Below, piece by piece: positions 51,767 to 60,271 of a DNA stretch of 64,000 bases; position 1 is the stretch's first letter, and each line of letters begins with the position of its first letter. The DNA lies in assembly GCA_049602155.1 (NCBI GenBank), contig JBMYRH010000012.1, positions 124,001 to 188,000 of the forward strand, read 5' to 3'. The stretch comes from JBMYRH01 sp049602155. GTDB taxonomy: Bacteria; Myxococcota_A; UBA9042; PHBI01; JBMYRH01. Both the position numbers and the translations under genes were made by a program. The notes under the pieces are model-generated. The model was not told where the DNA came from. It ran no database searches and was given only the letters and a program-made list of their open reading frames with translations.

Positions 51767-53457
51767 GTCACGACGCGCAGAAGGGCGATGCGAAGCGCGC
51801 GATCGTGATCGGCGCGGGCTTCGGAGGGCTATCCATGGCGATGCGTCTCCAGAGCATGGGCTTTGAGACCACGATCGTGGAGGCGCTCGACAAGGCGGGG
51901 GGGCGCGCCTACGTCCGTGAGGTCGATGGGTACACCTTCGATATGGGCCCCACGGTCATCACAGTCCCTCACTTTATCGAGGAGCTCTTCGCGCTCGGTC
52001 CCGGTGACCATGGTCTTGACCGTGCAGATTTCCCCCCCGAGCTGCTCGGCCCTGAGGGCCGCGTGACGTCCGGGGTCAGCGGCGGACCACGGACCTCGGA
52101 GTACTGCACGATCCAGCCCGTGTCGCCGTTCTATCGCATCTACTTCGATGACGGGACGTACTTTGATTACGACGGTGACCGTGAGAACACGCGCCGCCAA
52201 ATCGCGGAGATCTGCCCGGAAGATCTCGACGGCTACGAGGCCTTTCATGAGGCCGCTGGCGCCATCTTCGAGCGCGGCTTCCTCGAGTTGGGCTACACGC
52301 GCTTCCTCGACATCGCGTCGATGCTCAAGGTCCTCCCCGATCTCCTGAAGCTCAACGCAGTCCGAAACCTCTTCCGCTTCTCAAGCCGCTATTTCTCCAG
52401 CGACAAGCTGCGACAGGTCTTCTCTTTCGAGACGCTACTTATCGGCGGTAACCCTCTGAGCGTGCCCGCGATCTACGCGATGATTCACTTCGTTGAGAAG
52501 ACTTGGGGCGTCCACTACTGCATGGGCGGCACGGGGGCGCTCGTGAGAGGCTTCGTGCAGAAGTTTGAAGACCTGGGTGGGACCCTCCTTTTGGATGCGC
52601 CTGTCGCGGAGATCCTCGTCACGACGCGAGACGGCGGTGAAGCGGGTCGCTTGACCAGCCGGGTCGCTCGTGGCGTTCGCCTGGAAGATGGGCGTGAACT
52701 CAAGGCTGACTTGGTGGTCTCGAACGCGGACTACGCGACCACCATGATGCGCATGCTGCCGCCCAAGGTACGGCCCACGACCCCGGACTGGGTCGTCCGA
52801 GCAAAGCGCTACTCGATGAGCTTGGTGGTCATCTATTTTGGGTTCAAGGACGACCCCGAGAAGCCCCTCGACCTTCGCCACCACAACATCATCCTTGGGC
52901 CTCGGTATGAGGCGCTGCTCAAGGAGATCTTCACCACCAAGGTCCTGGGCGATGACTTCAGTCAGTACCTCCATGTGCCCACCTTGACCGACCCCTCAAT
53001 GGCCCCAGAAGGCCACCACGCCGCCTACACCCTGATCCCGGTGCCGCACAACGGCAGCGGGCTCGACTGGGAGGCCTTGGGCCCCGACTTCGTGGACGGC
53101 GTCCTCGAGATGCTCGACGAGCAAGGCTACATCCCCAACCTCAAGCAGCGCCTCACCCACAAGAGCTGGGTCACCCCGGACTACTTCGAGACGACCCTGC
53201 GTAGCCACCTCGGCAACGGCTTCGGCTTAGAGCCGGTCCTGACCCAATCCGCGTGGTTTAGACCTCACAACCGAGTGAAGTCCATCGAGGGCCTCTACTT
53301 AGTGGGGGCGAATACACAACCAGGGGCAGGCACGCCGTCGGTCATGATGTCCGCGAAGATGACAGCGCGCTGCGTGGCAGAGGACTTCCCCGAGGTCATG
53401 GCGATCGCCCCGAGCACGGAGTCCGCAGACACAGCGTCGCTCAAGAAGGCCAGCTAG
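51763..53457 (+). CDS. crtI: Phytoene desaturase CrtI
   Basis: A 564-aa FAD flavoprotein. N-terminal Rossmann [74 protein letters not shown] (middle), and the C-terminal [29 protein letters not shown]. This is the phytoene_desat signature, with TQPGAGTP in place of the common HPGAGIP. It is longer than most bacterial CrtI (about 490-510 aa), mainly through insertions in the middle and an Ala/Ser tail. It converts phytoene to lycopene at the membrane. Coupled to crtE by ATGA and to crtB by a 1-nt gap. Confidence 0.92.
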   Translation: MSHDAQKGDAKRAIVIGAGFGGLSMAMRLQSMGFETTIVEALDKAGGRAYVREVDGYTFDMGPTVITVPHFIEELFALGPGDHGLDRADFPPELLGPEGRVTSGVSGGPRTSEYCTIQPVSPFYRIYFDDGTYFDYDGDRENTRRQIAEICPEDLDGYEAFHEAAGAIFERGFLELGYTRFLDIASMLKVLPDLLKLNAVRNLFRFSSRYFSSDKLRQVFSFETLLIGGNPLSVPAIYAMIHFVEKTWGVHYCMGGTGALVRGFVQKFEDLGGTLLLDAPVAEILVTTRDGGEAGRLTSRVARGVRLEDGRELKADLVVSNADYATTMMRMLPPKVRPTTPDWVVRAKRYSMSLVVIYFGFKDDPEKPLDLRHHNIILGPRYEALLKEIFTTKVLGDDFSQYLHVPTLTDPSMAPEGHHAAYTLIPVPHNGSGLDWEALGPDFVDGVLEMLDEQGYIPNLKQRLTHKSWVTPDYFETTLRSHLGNGFGLEPVLTQSAWFRPHNRVKSIEGLYLVGANTQPGAGTPSVMMSAKMTARCVAEDFPEVMAIAPSTESADTASLKKAS

Positions 53458-53458
53458 C

Positions 53459-54430
53459 GTGACCCCGAGCGCACCGTCCACCTGCATGGCCACGCAGAGT
53501 CGTCAGGTGTTGGCGACCCACGCGCGGACCTTTAACCTCGCAGCGGTCTTCCTGTCCGCCAATCAGCGCGATGATGCCGCGATCGTGTATGCCTTCTGTC
53601 GCCAGGTCGATGACCTCGTGGATGAGGCCGATGATCCGGACGCCGGCCGCCGCGCTGTCGAGGAGCTCAGCGAGATGCTCCACGGCCGACGGTCCGGCAG
53701 CCTCTTAGTCGACGCTTTTTTGGAGGTGGCCTCGCGCTGTCAGTTCCCACTACAGGCGGCACAAGATCTTATCACCGGCGTGGTCTCCGACATCGGCGAG
53801 GTGACCTGCGTCGACGATGCGGACCTCGTTCAGTACGGCTATGCCGTCGCAGGGACGGTCGGGCTGATGATGTGCGGTGTGATAGGCGTCCGCGAGCCTT
53901 GGGCGCTCGCGCATGCCGTCGATTTGGGCATTGGGATGCAGATCACCAACATCTGCCGCGATGTCGTTGAGGACGCGCAGCGGGGGCGCATTTACATCCC
54001 ATCTCGACGCCTCGTCGCGGCGGGTATTGACCCTGAGAAGGTCCGAATGGGCGAGATCGACGGGGCCGCGATGGCGCCGGTCTTGCGAGAGGTCCTTGAC
54101 CTCGCCGACCGCTACTACGCAAGCGGCGACCAGGGGATGCGCGCCATCCCGTGGCGACCAAGGCTGGCGATCCAGACCGCGTCTCGCGTCTATGGTGCCA
54201 TCGGTGGTGTGCTCCGTGACCGTGATTGCGACGTGACGCTCGGGCGCGCTGTCGTCCCGATGGGCACGAAGATACGGCGCACCACCGGCGCCGTGATGCG
54301 CGCCATGTGTTGCGGCTTCCTAGCCAAACACCCACACGACGCGAGCCTGCACTTGGCGCTCCAAGGGCGACCCGGGGCGAACCCTGCAGCAGTGGCTTCG
54401 GCGCCGATCCCAGGTAAGCTCGCGTCATGA
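53459..54430 (+). CDS. crtB: Phytoene synthase CrtB
   Basis: A 323-aa squalene/phytoene synthase, GTG start 1 nt after the crtI stop. Asp-rich motifs: YAFCRQVDDLVDEADD (first DxxxD) and QITNICRDVVEDAQRGRIYIP (second), with LVQYGYAVAGTVGLMMCGVIG between and the RVYGAIGG stretch near the end. It condenses two GGPP to phytoene. The C-terminal 30 residues are Ala/Pro-rich. Its stop overlaps the ATG of the cyclase-ketolase gene (ATGA). Confidence 0.93.
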   Translation: MTPSAPSTCMATQSRQVLATHARTFNLAAVFLSANQRDDAAIVYAFCRQVDDLVDEADDPDAGRRAVEELSEMLHGRRSGSLLVDAFLEVASRCQFPLQAAQDLITGVVSDIGEVTCVDDADLVQYGYAVAGTVGLMMCGVIGVREPWALAHAVDLGIGMQITNICRDVVEDAQRGRIYIPSRRLVAAGIDPEKVRMGEIDGAAMAPVLREVLDLADRYYASGDQGMRAIPWRPRLAIQTASRVYGAIGGVLRDRDCDVTLGRAVVPMGTKIRRTTGAVMRAMCCGFLAKHPHDASLHLALQGRPGANPAAVASAPIPGKLAS

Positions 54431-56313
54431 CAGACCACTACGACATCGTCATCGCCGGCGCTGGGTGCGCTGGGTTGAGCTTCGCCTGGCATCTGCTCGA
54501 CGCCGGGATCCAAGGCCGTCGGGTCGCTGTGATCGATCGCTCGTTCGAGCTCTCCGCTGATAAACTCTGGTGTTTTTGGGGGCCGGAGACGATGCCCTTC
54601 GCGGACGTCGCTGCCCATCGCTGGGACCGCGCCATCGTCCACACCGATGAAGCCACCATCGACGAGTCCTTGGGCTCACAGGCCTACCACTGTGTGAGGA
54701 GTGAGGCGTTTGGAGCGCGCGTCCTCGCGCGCCTCGAGGCCGCCCCAGAGGTGACCCTCCTCGCGGCTGACATCCTGGACATGGGGGAGGACGCCGGGGG
54801 CGCGTTTGTTGTCACGAGCGAGGGGACTGTGCGCTCTGACTGGGTCGCGCAGAGCATGCGCTACAGCCCCGAAGACGCCGCGAAGTCGCTCGCGTATCCT
54901 GTGAGGCAGCACTTCGGAGGTCTTGAGATCAAGACCGCTGAGCCGGTGTTCGATACGGGCGCGTTCACGATGATGGACTTTCGTGTCCCGCAGCGCGACG
55001 GCGTCGCCTTTGTCTACGTGTTGCCCTTTGCCCCAGATCGCGCGCTCATCGAACACACGATGTTCTCGTCATCGCCGCTCTCCGCCGAGGCGCACTTCGA
55101 GGCCTCAGAGGCCTATATTCGCGAGCGCTTAGGCGTGGATTACGACGTGGAGCGTCGCGAGTCAGGGTCCCTGCCGATGGACGACCGTTACCCCTCTCAG
55201 CAGAGCAGCGCGCGGGTCTTCAACCTTGGCATCGTCGGTGGCCAGATGAAGCCCAGCACGGGCTATGCATTCGCGCGGATCCAGCGTCACACCCAAGCCT
55301 TGGCGACGCATTTTGCGGCCACCGGGAGGCTGACGACGCTGCCGAGCGCCTCCACGCGCTTTCGATTCTACGATGTGCTGCTCCTTCGCATCCTGCACGA
55401 AGCGCCCCGCTATGGTGCCCGCATCTTCGGCGCGCTCTTTGCGCAGCGTGGCGTACAGCGTGTGTTGAACTTCTTGGATGAGCGGACCCGATTTCGGGAG
55501 GAGCTTGCGCTGGTGTGGCGGCTCCCGTGGTGGCCGTTTTTGCGGGGCATTCCACGAGCGCTCTCGCTCTTGAGGCGCCGTGCTGTCGTCCGGCGACCGA
55601 CCCACGTGGCTCCTGGATTGATGATGGCGTTCACCGTCCTCGCGCTGTGGGCGACGAGCATGGTCCTAGGGTTGAATTACCGACACCCGGGGGCGGGCAG
55701 CTGGTGGGCAGACGGGGCCTGGGTGGCGGTCCAGACCTTCCTCAGCACTGGGGTCTTCATCACGGCCCATGATGCAATGCATGGGCTCATCGCTCCGGGT
55801 CATCGACGCCTCAACCGCGCCGTAGGGTGGCTCGCCACCTGGAGCTATGCGGGGCTCGACTACGACGCCCTCGAGCGTGCGCATCATGCACACCACGCCG
55901 AGCCCGCGACCGAGCACGACCCTGACTTTCATCGTGGAAAGCCGGGCTTCATCTCCTGGTACGTGGACTTCATGCAGCAGTACTTGAGCTGGAGGCAGTT
56001 CGGGTGGCTGTGCTTGCTCTTGGGGGGGATGATCTTTGCGCTGGAGCTCCCCGTGGCGCATGTCGCTGCGTTTTGGGCGGCGCCGCTCATCCTGAGCACC
56101 TTTCAGCTCTTCACTGTGGGCACCTGGTTGCCGCACCGGCCCGGCCATTACTTGGGTGATGGACCGTTACGTGCGCGCAGCGTCGACATCGCACCCCTGT
56201 GGTCGTTCCTCGCCTGTTACCACTTTGGGTATCACTTCGAGCACCACGCTCGACCTGACCTGCCTTGGTGGCGACTGTGGCGGGTCCGAGGGTTTCGGAC
56301 CGCGAAGGTCTAG
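54427..56313 (+). CDS. crtY-crtW: Lycopene cyclase (CrtY) fused to beta-carotene ketolase (CrtW)
   Basis: A 628-aa protein with two carotenoid enzymes in one frame. Residues 1 to about 375 are a CrtY-type lycopene beta-cyclase: FAD/NAD-binding YDIVIAGAGCAGLSFAWHL, DKLWCFWGPE, RVFNLGIVGGQMKPSTGYAFARIQ and ERTRFREELALVWRLPWWPFLRGIPRAL. After a short basic linker (about 376-392), residues 393-628 are a membrane di-iron ketolase with His boxes HDAMH (448-452), HHAHH (486-490), DPDFH (498-502) and HFEHH (603-607), plus FLSTGVFITAHDAMHG and FGYHFEHH as in CrtW. It would cyclise lycopene and add 4-keto groups, giving echinenone or canthaxanthin. No stop or frameshift separates the halves. Confidence 0.88.
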   Translation: MTDHYDIVIAGAGCAGLSFAWHLLDAGIQGRRVAVIDRSFELSADKLWCFWGPETMPFADVAAHRWDRAIVHTDEATIDESLGSQAYHCVRSEAFGARVLARLEAAPEVTLLAADILDMGEDAGGAFVVTSEGTVRSDWVAQSMRYSPEDAAKSLAYPVRQHFGGLEIKTAEPVFDTGAFTMMDFRVPQRDGVAFVYVLPFAPDRALIEHTMFSSSPLSAEAHFEASEAYIRERLGVDYDVERRESGSLPMDDRYPSQQSSARVFNLGIVGGQMKPSTGYAFARIQRHTQALATHFAATGRLTTLPSASTRFRFYDVLLLRILHEAPRYGARIFGALFAQRGVQRVLNFLDERTRFREELALVWRLPWWPFLRGIPRALSLLRRRAVVRRPTHVAPGLMMAFTVLALWATSMVLGLNYRHPGAGSWWADGAWVAVQTFLSTGVFITAHDAMHGLIAPGHRRLNRAVGWLATWSYAGLDYDALERAHHAHHAEPATEHDPDFHRGKPGFISWYVDFMQQYLSWRQFGWLCLLLGGMIFALELPVAHVAAFWAAPLILSTFQLFTVGTWLPHRPGHYLGDGPLRARSVDIAPLWSFLACYHFGYHFEHHARPDLPWWRLWRVRGFRTAKV

Positions 56314-56388
56314 GTAGGCTGTTTACCTGTTTGAGCGCTGAGAGGGGCTGGTCTTGAGATTCGCCTCGGATTATCGCAAAACGAATGG

Positions 56389-57630
56389 GTGAGTAATGAA
56401 CACTCAGACACGACGCTGAGCGGTCGCAAGGCAGCGCTCGATCTTGATGATTTCGGCGAGTCCGAGGTTCAGCGCAAGCGTGTCCTCGCGACGATCAACA
56501 AGATCGTCGTGGTCGTCACGTTGGCCTACACGCTCTTCTTTGCGGCGATGTCGTGGTGGCCCCTGACGTCCTATAACGCCTTCTTTTTGCTCTGGTACAT
56601 CGGCACATTGCTGCTCGCCGATCGGCAGCGGTCGCGGCTCGCGGGCATCGTGCTCAACGGAGGTGGGCTGCTGCACCTGTGCGGGGTCTCTCTGCTCTTC
56701 GTGCCTCCGATGAGCGGCATCCAGCTCTTCTTGGCGCTCTTGCCGATCTTCTCTGTGTTGTCGATCTTCCCCGCCGACCGCGTCTGGATAACGTCCTACA
56801 CAGTGATCTCGATGGTGGTCCTCACCACCCTTGAGATCAACCGAGACACCTACATTGCGCCGCTCGCGGTGGAGATGAGCGCACAGGTCATGGGGCTCTG
56901 CCGGGGCTTCTCGATCGCGTTCACGGTCGGGATGATCGTGGCTGTCTTCGTGTCCTTCTTCCTCGACCTGCATCGCGCCAGGCTGGGGCTCAGGAAGGCA
57001 CATGATCAGTCGGAGGCGCTCCTCCACAACATCCTCCCGAGCGCGATCGCCGAGCGCCTCAAGGCTGGTGAGGAGACCATCGCGGACAACTACGATGACG
57101 TGTCGATCCTCTTCACCGACCTGGTGGGCTTTACTCGCTTAGCGGCGACCCAGGCGGCCAATGAGACCGTCTCGATGCTCAACGAGGTGGTGAGCGCCTT
57201 TGACGCCACGGTGAGCGCACACGGTTTGGAGAAGATCAAGACCATCGGGGACGCCTACATGCTCGCAGCGGGGGTCCCCGTCGAGCGACCGGATCATGCG
57301 ACGCAGATGATCCGAGTGGCCCAAGAGATGCAGCGGACCTTGGCCGAGTATAACGCTCGGACCGGTCATGACCTCGAGCTCCGCATCGGGATCAGCTCTG
57401 GGCCCGTGACCGCTGGAGTCATCGGCTCGAAGAAGTTCACCTATGATCTCTGGGGTGACACCGTGAATGTGGCGTCCAGGATGGAGTCTACAGGGCTCCC
57501 TGGCCGTATTCAGGTGACTGAAGCCGTCGCTCACGCTGCTCGAGAGACCTTCACCTTTGAAGATCGCGGGCTCATCGACGTCAAAGGCAAAGGGGAGATG
57601 CAGACCTTCTTGGTCGCGCTCCCCGAGTGA
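56389..57630 (+). CDS. Membrane-bound class III adenylate/guanylate cyclase
   Basis: A 413-aa protein from GTG 56389 (no better start seen). Residues about 30-205 contain six or so membrane helices; a short helix and LRKAHDQSEALLHNILPSAIAERL link to the catalytic domain (about 225-413). Catalytic residues visible: metal Asp in ILFTDLVGFTRLA and in KTIGDAYMLAAG, substrate-binding Lys in that segment, and transition-state Asn/Arg in DLWGDTVNVASRMESTG. Such enzymes make cAMP (or cGMP). It follows the crt operon by 75 nt on the same strand; a weak hairpin (56312-56328) lies between. Confidence 0.88.
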   Translation: MSNEHSDTTLSGRKAALDLDDFGESEVQRKRVLATINKIVVVVTLAYTLFFAAMSWWPLTSYNAFFLLWYIGTLLLADRQRSRLAGIVLNGGGLLHLCGVSLLFVPPMSGIQLFLALLPIFSVLSIFPADRVWITSYTVISMVVLTTLEINRDTYIAPLAVEMSAQVMGLCRGFSIAFTVGMIVAVFVSFFLDLHRARLGLRKAHDQSEALLHNILPSAIAERLKAGEETIADNYDDVSILFTDLVGFTRLAATQAANETVSMLNEVVSAFDATVSAHGLEKIKTIGDAYMLAAGVPVERPDHATQMIRVAQEMQRTLAEYNARTGHDLELRIGISSGPVTAGVIGSKKFTYDLWGDTVNVASRMESTGLPGRIQVTEAVAHAARETFTFEDRGLIDVKGKGEMQTFLVALPE

Positions 57631-57643
57631 GCGTTGACTCTGC

Positions 57644-58621
57644 TCAGCAGTGGTTGCGCAGCATCAGCTCTTTGGGGTGCGGCGAGAAGTAGAGCTGGTC
57701 CGCCAAGTAGGTGATGTCGAAGCGCTGAATGTTGAAGCGCAGCAGCGTCGTCGGGACGATGAGCGGGACCAGGCCGCGCCGGAAGTCATCGATGGAGCTC
57801 AGGAGCGCCTGCTTATCGCCAGGGGGGAGGTGGTGCTTCAGGTGCCCCATCGCGTGCTGGAGCACGTTCACGTGCCGCTTGATGGTCGCCTTGTGGCTGA
57901 GGCACGCCTGAAAGGCCACCTCGTACTCGGCGAAGATCTCTTTTTCATTCTGCTTGTTCATGGTCCCGACCAGCGACCCAAGGCGCCGATAGCCCGCCTG
58001 ATTATGGCTCAGCAGCAAGAGCTTGTGGGTGGTGTGGAAGGCCACGAGCTTGCCACGGGTAAGGCCGCTCTTCACCATCTGCCGCCATCGAAACCGGCAG
58101 AAGATCCGCTCGATGAAATTCTCCCGCAGGATCGCATCGTTGAGCCGCCCATCTTCCTCGACAGGCAGCCCGGGCAGCTCCCTCAGCAGCACCTCAGCGA
58201 AGACCCCTACGCCGCCGCCGGGCAGGCGCATCTTGCCGCGATAGACCGGCAGGCGCTCCATCCCGCAGGACGGTGAGCGACGCTTGAGAATGTACCCATC
58301 AAGGTTCTCCGCCTTGAGCGCCTCGACCCGCTTTTCCGAGTAGGCCTTCATCGCGTCGGTGAAGTCCTCTCCGGTCGCTGGGCACACGAGGCGCTCGCCC
58401 TCGCCCTCGTTGACGAGCCGAATCGTGGGCCGCGGCGTCCCCATGCCCAGCTCGACCTCAGGGCACACGGGCACGTACTCCACCCAAGGGTCGAGGACGT
58501 CGGTGACGAATCGATCGCGGGCATGCCCACCGTCGAAGCGCACGTTATGCCCCAAGAGGCATTCGGAGACGCCGAGGCGGATGGGATCGTCTGCAGTGGG
58601 GGTCGTCACGGTTGACCTCAT
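57644..58621 (-). CDS. YbgA family protein with DUF523 domain
   Basis: About 325 aa from ATG 58621. N-terminal DUF523 (about 12-150): RLGVSECLLGHNVRFDGGHARD, PVCPEVELGMGTPRPTIRLV, ILKRRSPSCGMERLPVY with two conserved cysteines. C-terminal YbgA/DUF1722 (about 170-325): REPSEST-poor helical stretch with GKLVAFHTTHKLLLLSHNQAGYRRLG and NVLQHAMGHLKHHL, ending FNIQRFDITYLADQLYFSPHPKEL. In E. coli, ybgA adjoins phrB; here the photolyase operon is divergent from it across about 216 nt. The function is unknown, though neighbourhood suggests a DNA-repair or light-response link. Confidence 0.85.
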   Translation of the reverse strand: MRSTVTTPTADDPIRLGVSECLLGHNVRFDGGHARDRFVTDVLDPWVEYVPVCPEVELGMGTPRPTIRLVNEGEGERLVCPATGEDFTDAMKAYSEKRVEALKAENLDGYILKRRSPSCGMERLPVYRGKMRLPGGGVGVFAEVLLRELPGLPVEEDGRLNDAILRENFIERIFCRFRWRQMVKSGLTRGKLVAFHTTHKLLLLSHNQAGYRRLGSLVGTMNKQNEKEIFAEYEVAFQACLSHKATIKRHVNVLQHAMGHLKHHLPPGDKQALLSSIDDFRRGLVPLIVPTTLLRFNIQRFDITYLADQLYFSPHPKELMLRNHC

Positions 58622-58837
58622 GTGTCGCTTGGTCTTGTTTGGCACGCTACCGCGCTGCGGTGGGCACCCCAAGGTGATTCTTTTCTCTCGGCTGGGCAAA
58701 ACGCGGGAAGAAGATTAGTGACACGCCGTGTTGCTCCACCCATGCGCGCGCCCCTGCGGCGCGCTCAACACCGAACCCCACAGCCCGATTCCAGCGGCAC
58801 CACAACCCCGGCGGTGATCCCACCGGGCGCCAGGACC
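58622..58837. other. Divergent intergenic region of the YbgA and photolyase operons
   Basis: About 216 nt. It holds a 7-bp hairpin GCGCGCC-CCTGC-GGCGCGC (58746-58764). A TTTGGCACG sequence near 58638 lacks a proper -12 element and is not counted as a promoter. No obvious light or SOS operator is visible. In-frame starts exist upstream of 58838 (for example ATG 58742), so the photolyase-operon leader could be shorter. Confidence 0.45.
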
Positions 58838-60271
58838 ATGACCGACCCCTCCCCCCCTCCCGCTCGCCCCGTGGTCGCCGTCGCCGGCGCGTCCGGGTTC
58901 ATTGGCCAAGCCTTGGGGCCCTCCCTGGCGCAGCACTTCACCCCCATCGCGCTGTCGCGCTCTGTCCGTGAACCGGGCGGCGGTTACACCACCTGTCGGC
59001 AAGCCGACCTCTTCTCGCTCTCTGGCGCGACCCGTGCGCTAGAGGGGGCGGAGTATGCCGTCTACCTCGTCCACAGCATGATGCCCGCTGCGCGCCTCGT
59101 GCAGGGGCACTTTGAAGACCTCGACGTCCTCTGCGCCGACAACTTCGCCCGCGCCGCGGCCGCCGCGGGCGTCCGGCACATCGTGTACGTCGGGGGGCTG
59201 CTGCCGACCACCGACGCCCTCAGCGAGCACCTACGCAGTCGCCAGGAGATGGAGCGGGCCCTTGGCGCGACGGGCATCCCCGTGACCACGCTGCGCTGCG
59301 GGATGGTCGTCGGCGCCCAGGGCTCCTCCTATCAACTGCTTGCGCGCCTCGTCAGGCGCCTCCCGGTGATGGTCTGCCCGAGCTGGACCAAGACCCGCAT
59401 GCAGCCCGTCGCCCTGAGTGACGTCGTCGGCGCCATCACGCAAGTCCTGGCGACCCCGGCCACCGACAGCCAGGTGTTCGACCTCGGCTCCCCCGAGGCG
59501 CTGAGCTACCAGGAGCTCATGGGGGCGACCGCGGCCTCCTTTGGGCTCACACGGCGCTTCCTCTCAGTCCCCTTCCTCTCGCCCAAGCTCTCCCGCCTCT
59601 GGGTGACGCTCACGACGGGCGCCCCGAAGGCCTTGGTCGCGCCGCTTATCCAGAGCCTCCACCACGAGATGCTCGCGCGCCCGGACGCACGCCTCCCCGG
59701 CGAAGCGCCAGCGACGAACATCACAGAGATGCTGGCGTTGGCGGCCCACGAGCAGGGGACCCAAGCCATCGTCCCGCATGCGTTTCGCGCCGCGCGGCGG
59801 TCCAAGGGGCCCTCGACGGTCTGCTCGGTGCAGCGCATGGTCACGCCTGAGGGCATGGACACGCGCTGGGTCGCGACCGAGTACTTCCGTTGGCTCGCGC
59901 ATCGCATCCGCGCCCTCGTCCGCATCACGACCTCAGACGATGGCGCGGATGTGCAGTTCACCCTGCGACTGACCGGCCATCAGCTCTTGGGGCTTCGGCG
60001 TTTGCCAGACCGCAGTGCGGCGGACCGAGAGGTCTTGCTCGTCACTGAAGGACTCCTCGCTCGTGAGTCCGAGCGGGGGCGCCTTGAGTTCCGCTACGTG
60101 CTTGGGGACAGGACGCTCATCGCCGCGCTTCATGACTTCGTGCCACGCCTCCCGTGGTGGGTCTATCGCCTGACTCAGGGCACGCTGCACCGTTGGGTCA
60201 TGAAGAGCTTCGCGCGGCACCTCGCGCGGCTGAGCGCACAGACCTCCACTCAAACCCGTGAGGCATCATGA
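58838..60271 (+). CDS. NAD(P)-binding atypical SDR protein with DUF2867-like C-terminus
   Basis: About 477 aa from ATG 58838. Rossmann motif VVAVAGASGFIGQALGPSLAQHF, YAVYLVHSMMPAARLVQGHF, VYVGGLLPTTDALSEHLRSRQEME and TLRCGMVVGAQGSSYQLLARLVRRLPVM are atypical-SDR features. The long C-terminal part (about 300-477) includes EYFRWLAHRIRALVRI and EFRYVLGDRTLIAALHDFVPRLPWWVYRL, like DUF2867-type proteins that often neighbour photolyases. Its TGA overlaps the photolyase start by 4 nt, which strongly suggests a joint role, perhaps synthesis or handling of a chromophore or carotenoid-like substrate (inference). Confidence 0.7.
   Translation: MTDPSPPPARPVVAVAGASGFIGQALGPSLAQHFTPIALSRSVREPGGGYTTCRQADLFSLSGATRALEGAEYAVYLVHSMMPAARLVQGHFEDLDVLCADNFARAAAAAGVRHIVYVGGLLPTTDALSEHLRSRQEMERALGATGIPVTTLRCGMVVGAQGSSYQLLARLVRRLPVMVCPSWTKTRMQPVALSDVVGAITQVLATPATDSQVFDLGSPEALSYQELMGATAASFGLTRRFLSVPFLSPKLSRLWVTLTTGAPKALVAPLIQSLHHEMLARPDARLPGEAPATNITEMLALAAHEQGTQAIVPHAFRAARRSKGPSTVCSVQRMVTPEGMDTRWVATEYFRWLAHRIRALVRITTSDDGADVQFTLRLTGHQLLGLRRLPDRSAADREVLLVTEGLLARESERGRLEFRYVLGDRTLIAALHDFVPRLPWWVYRLTQGTLHRWVMKSFARHLARLSAQTSTQTREAS

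Noticed and set aside
51763..53457. Frameshift or fusion in crtI because of its 564-residue length
   Set aside because: All family motifs occur in order in one frame; the excess is explained by insertions and a low-complexity C-terminus.
58638..58656. Possible sigma-54 promoter (TTTGGCACGCTACCGCG) before the photolyase operon
   Set aside because: The -24 half is good but the TTGC of the -12 element is missing at the required spacing.
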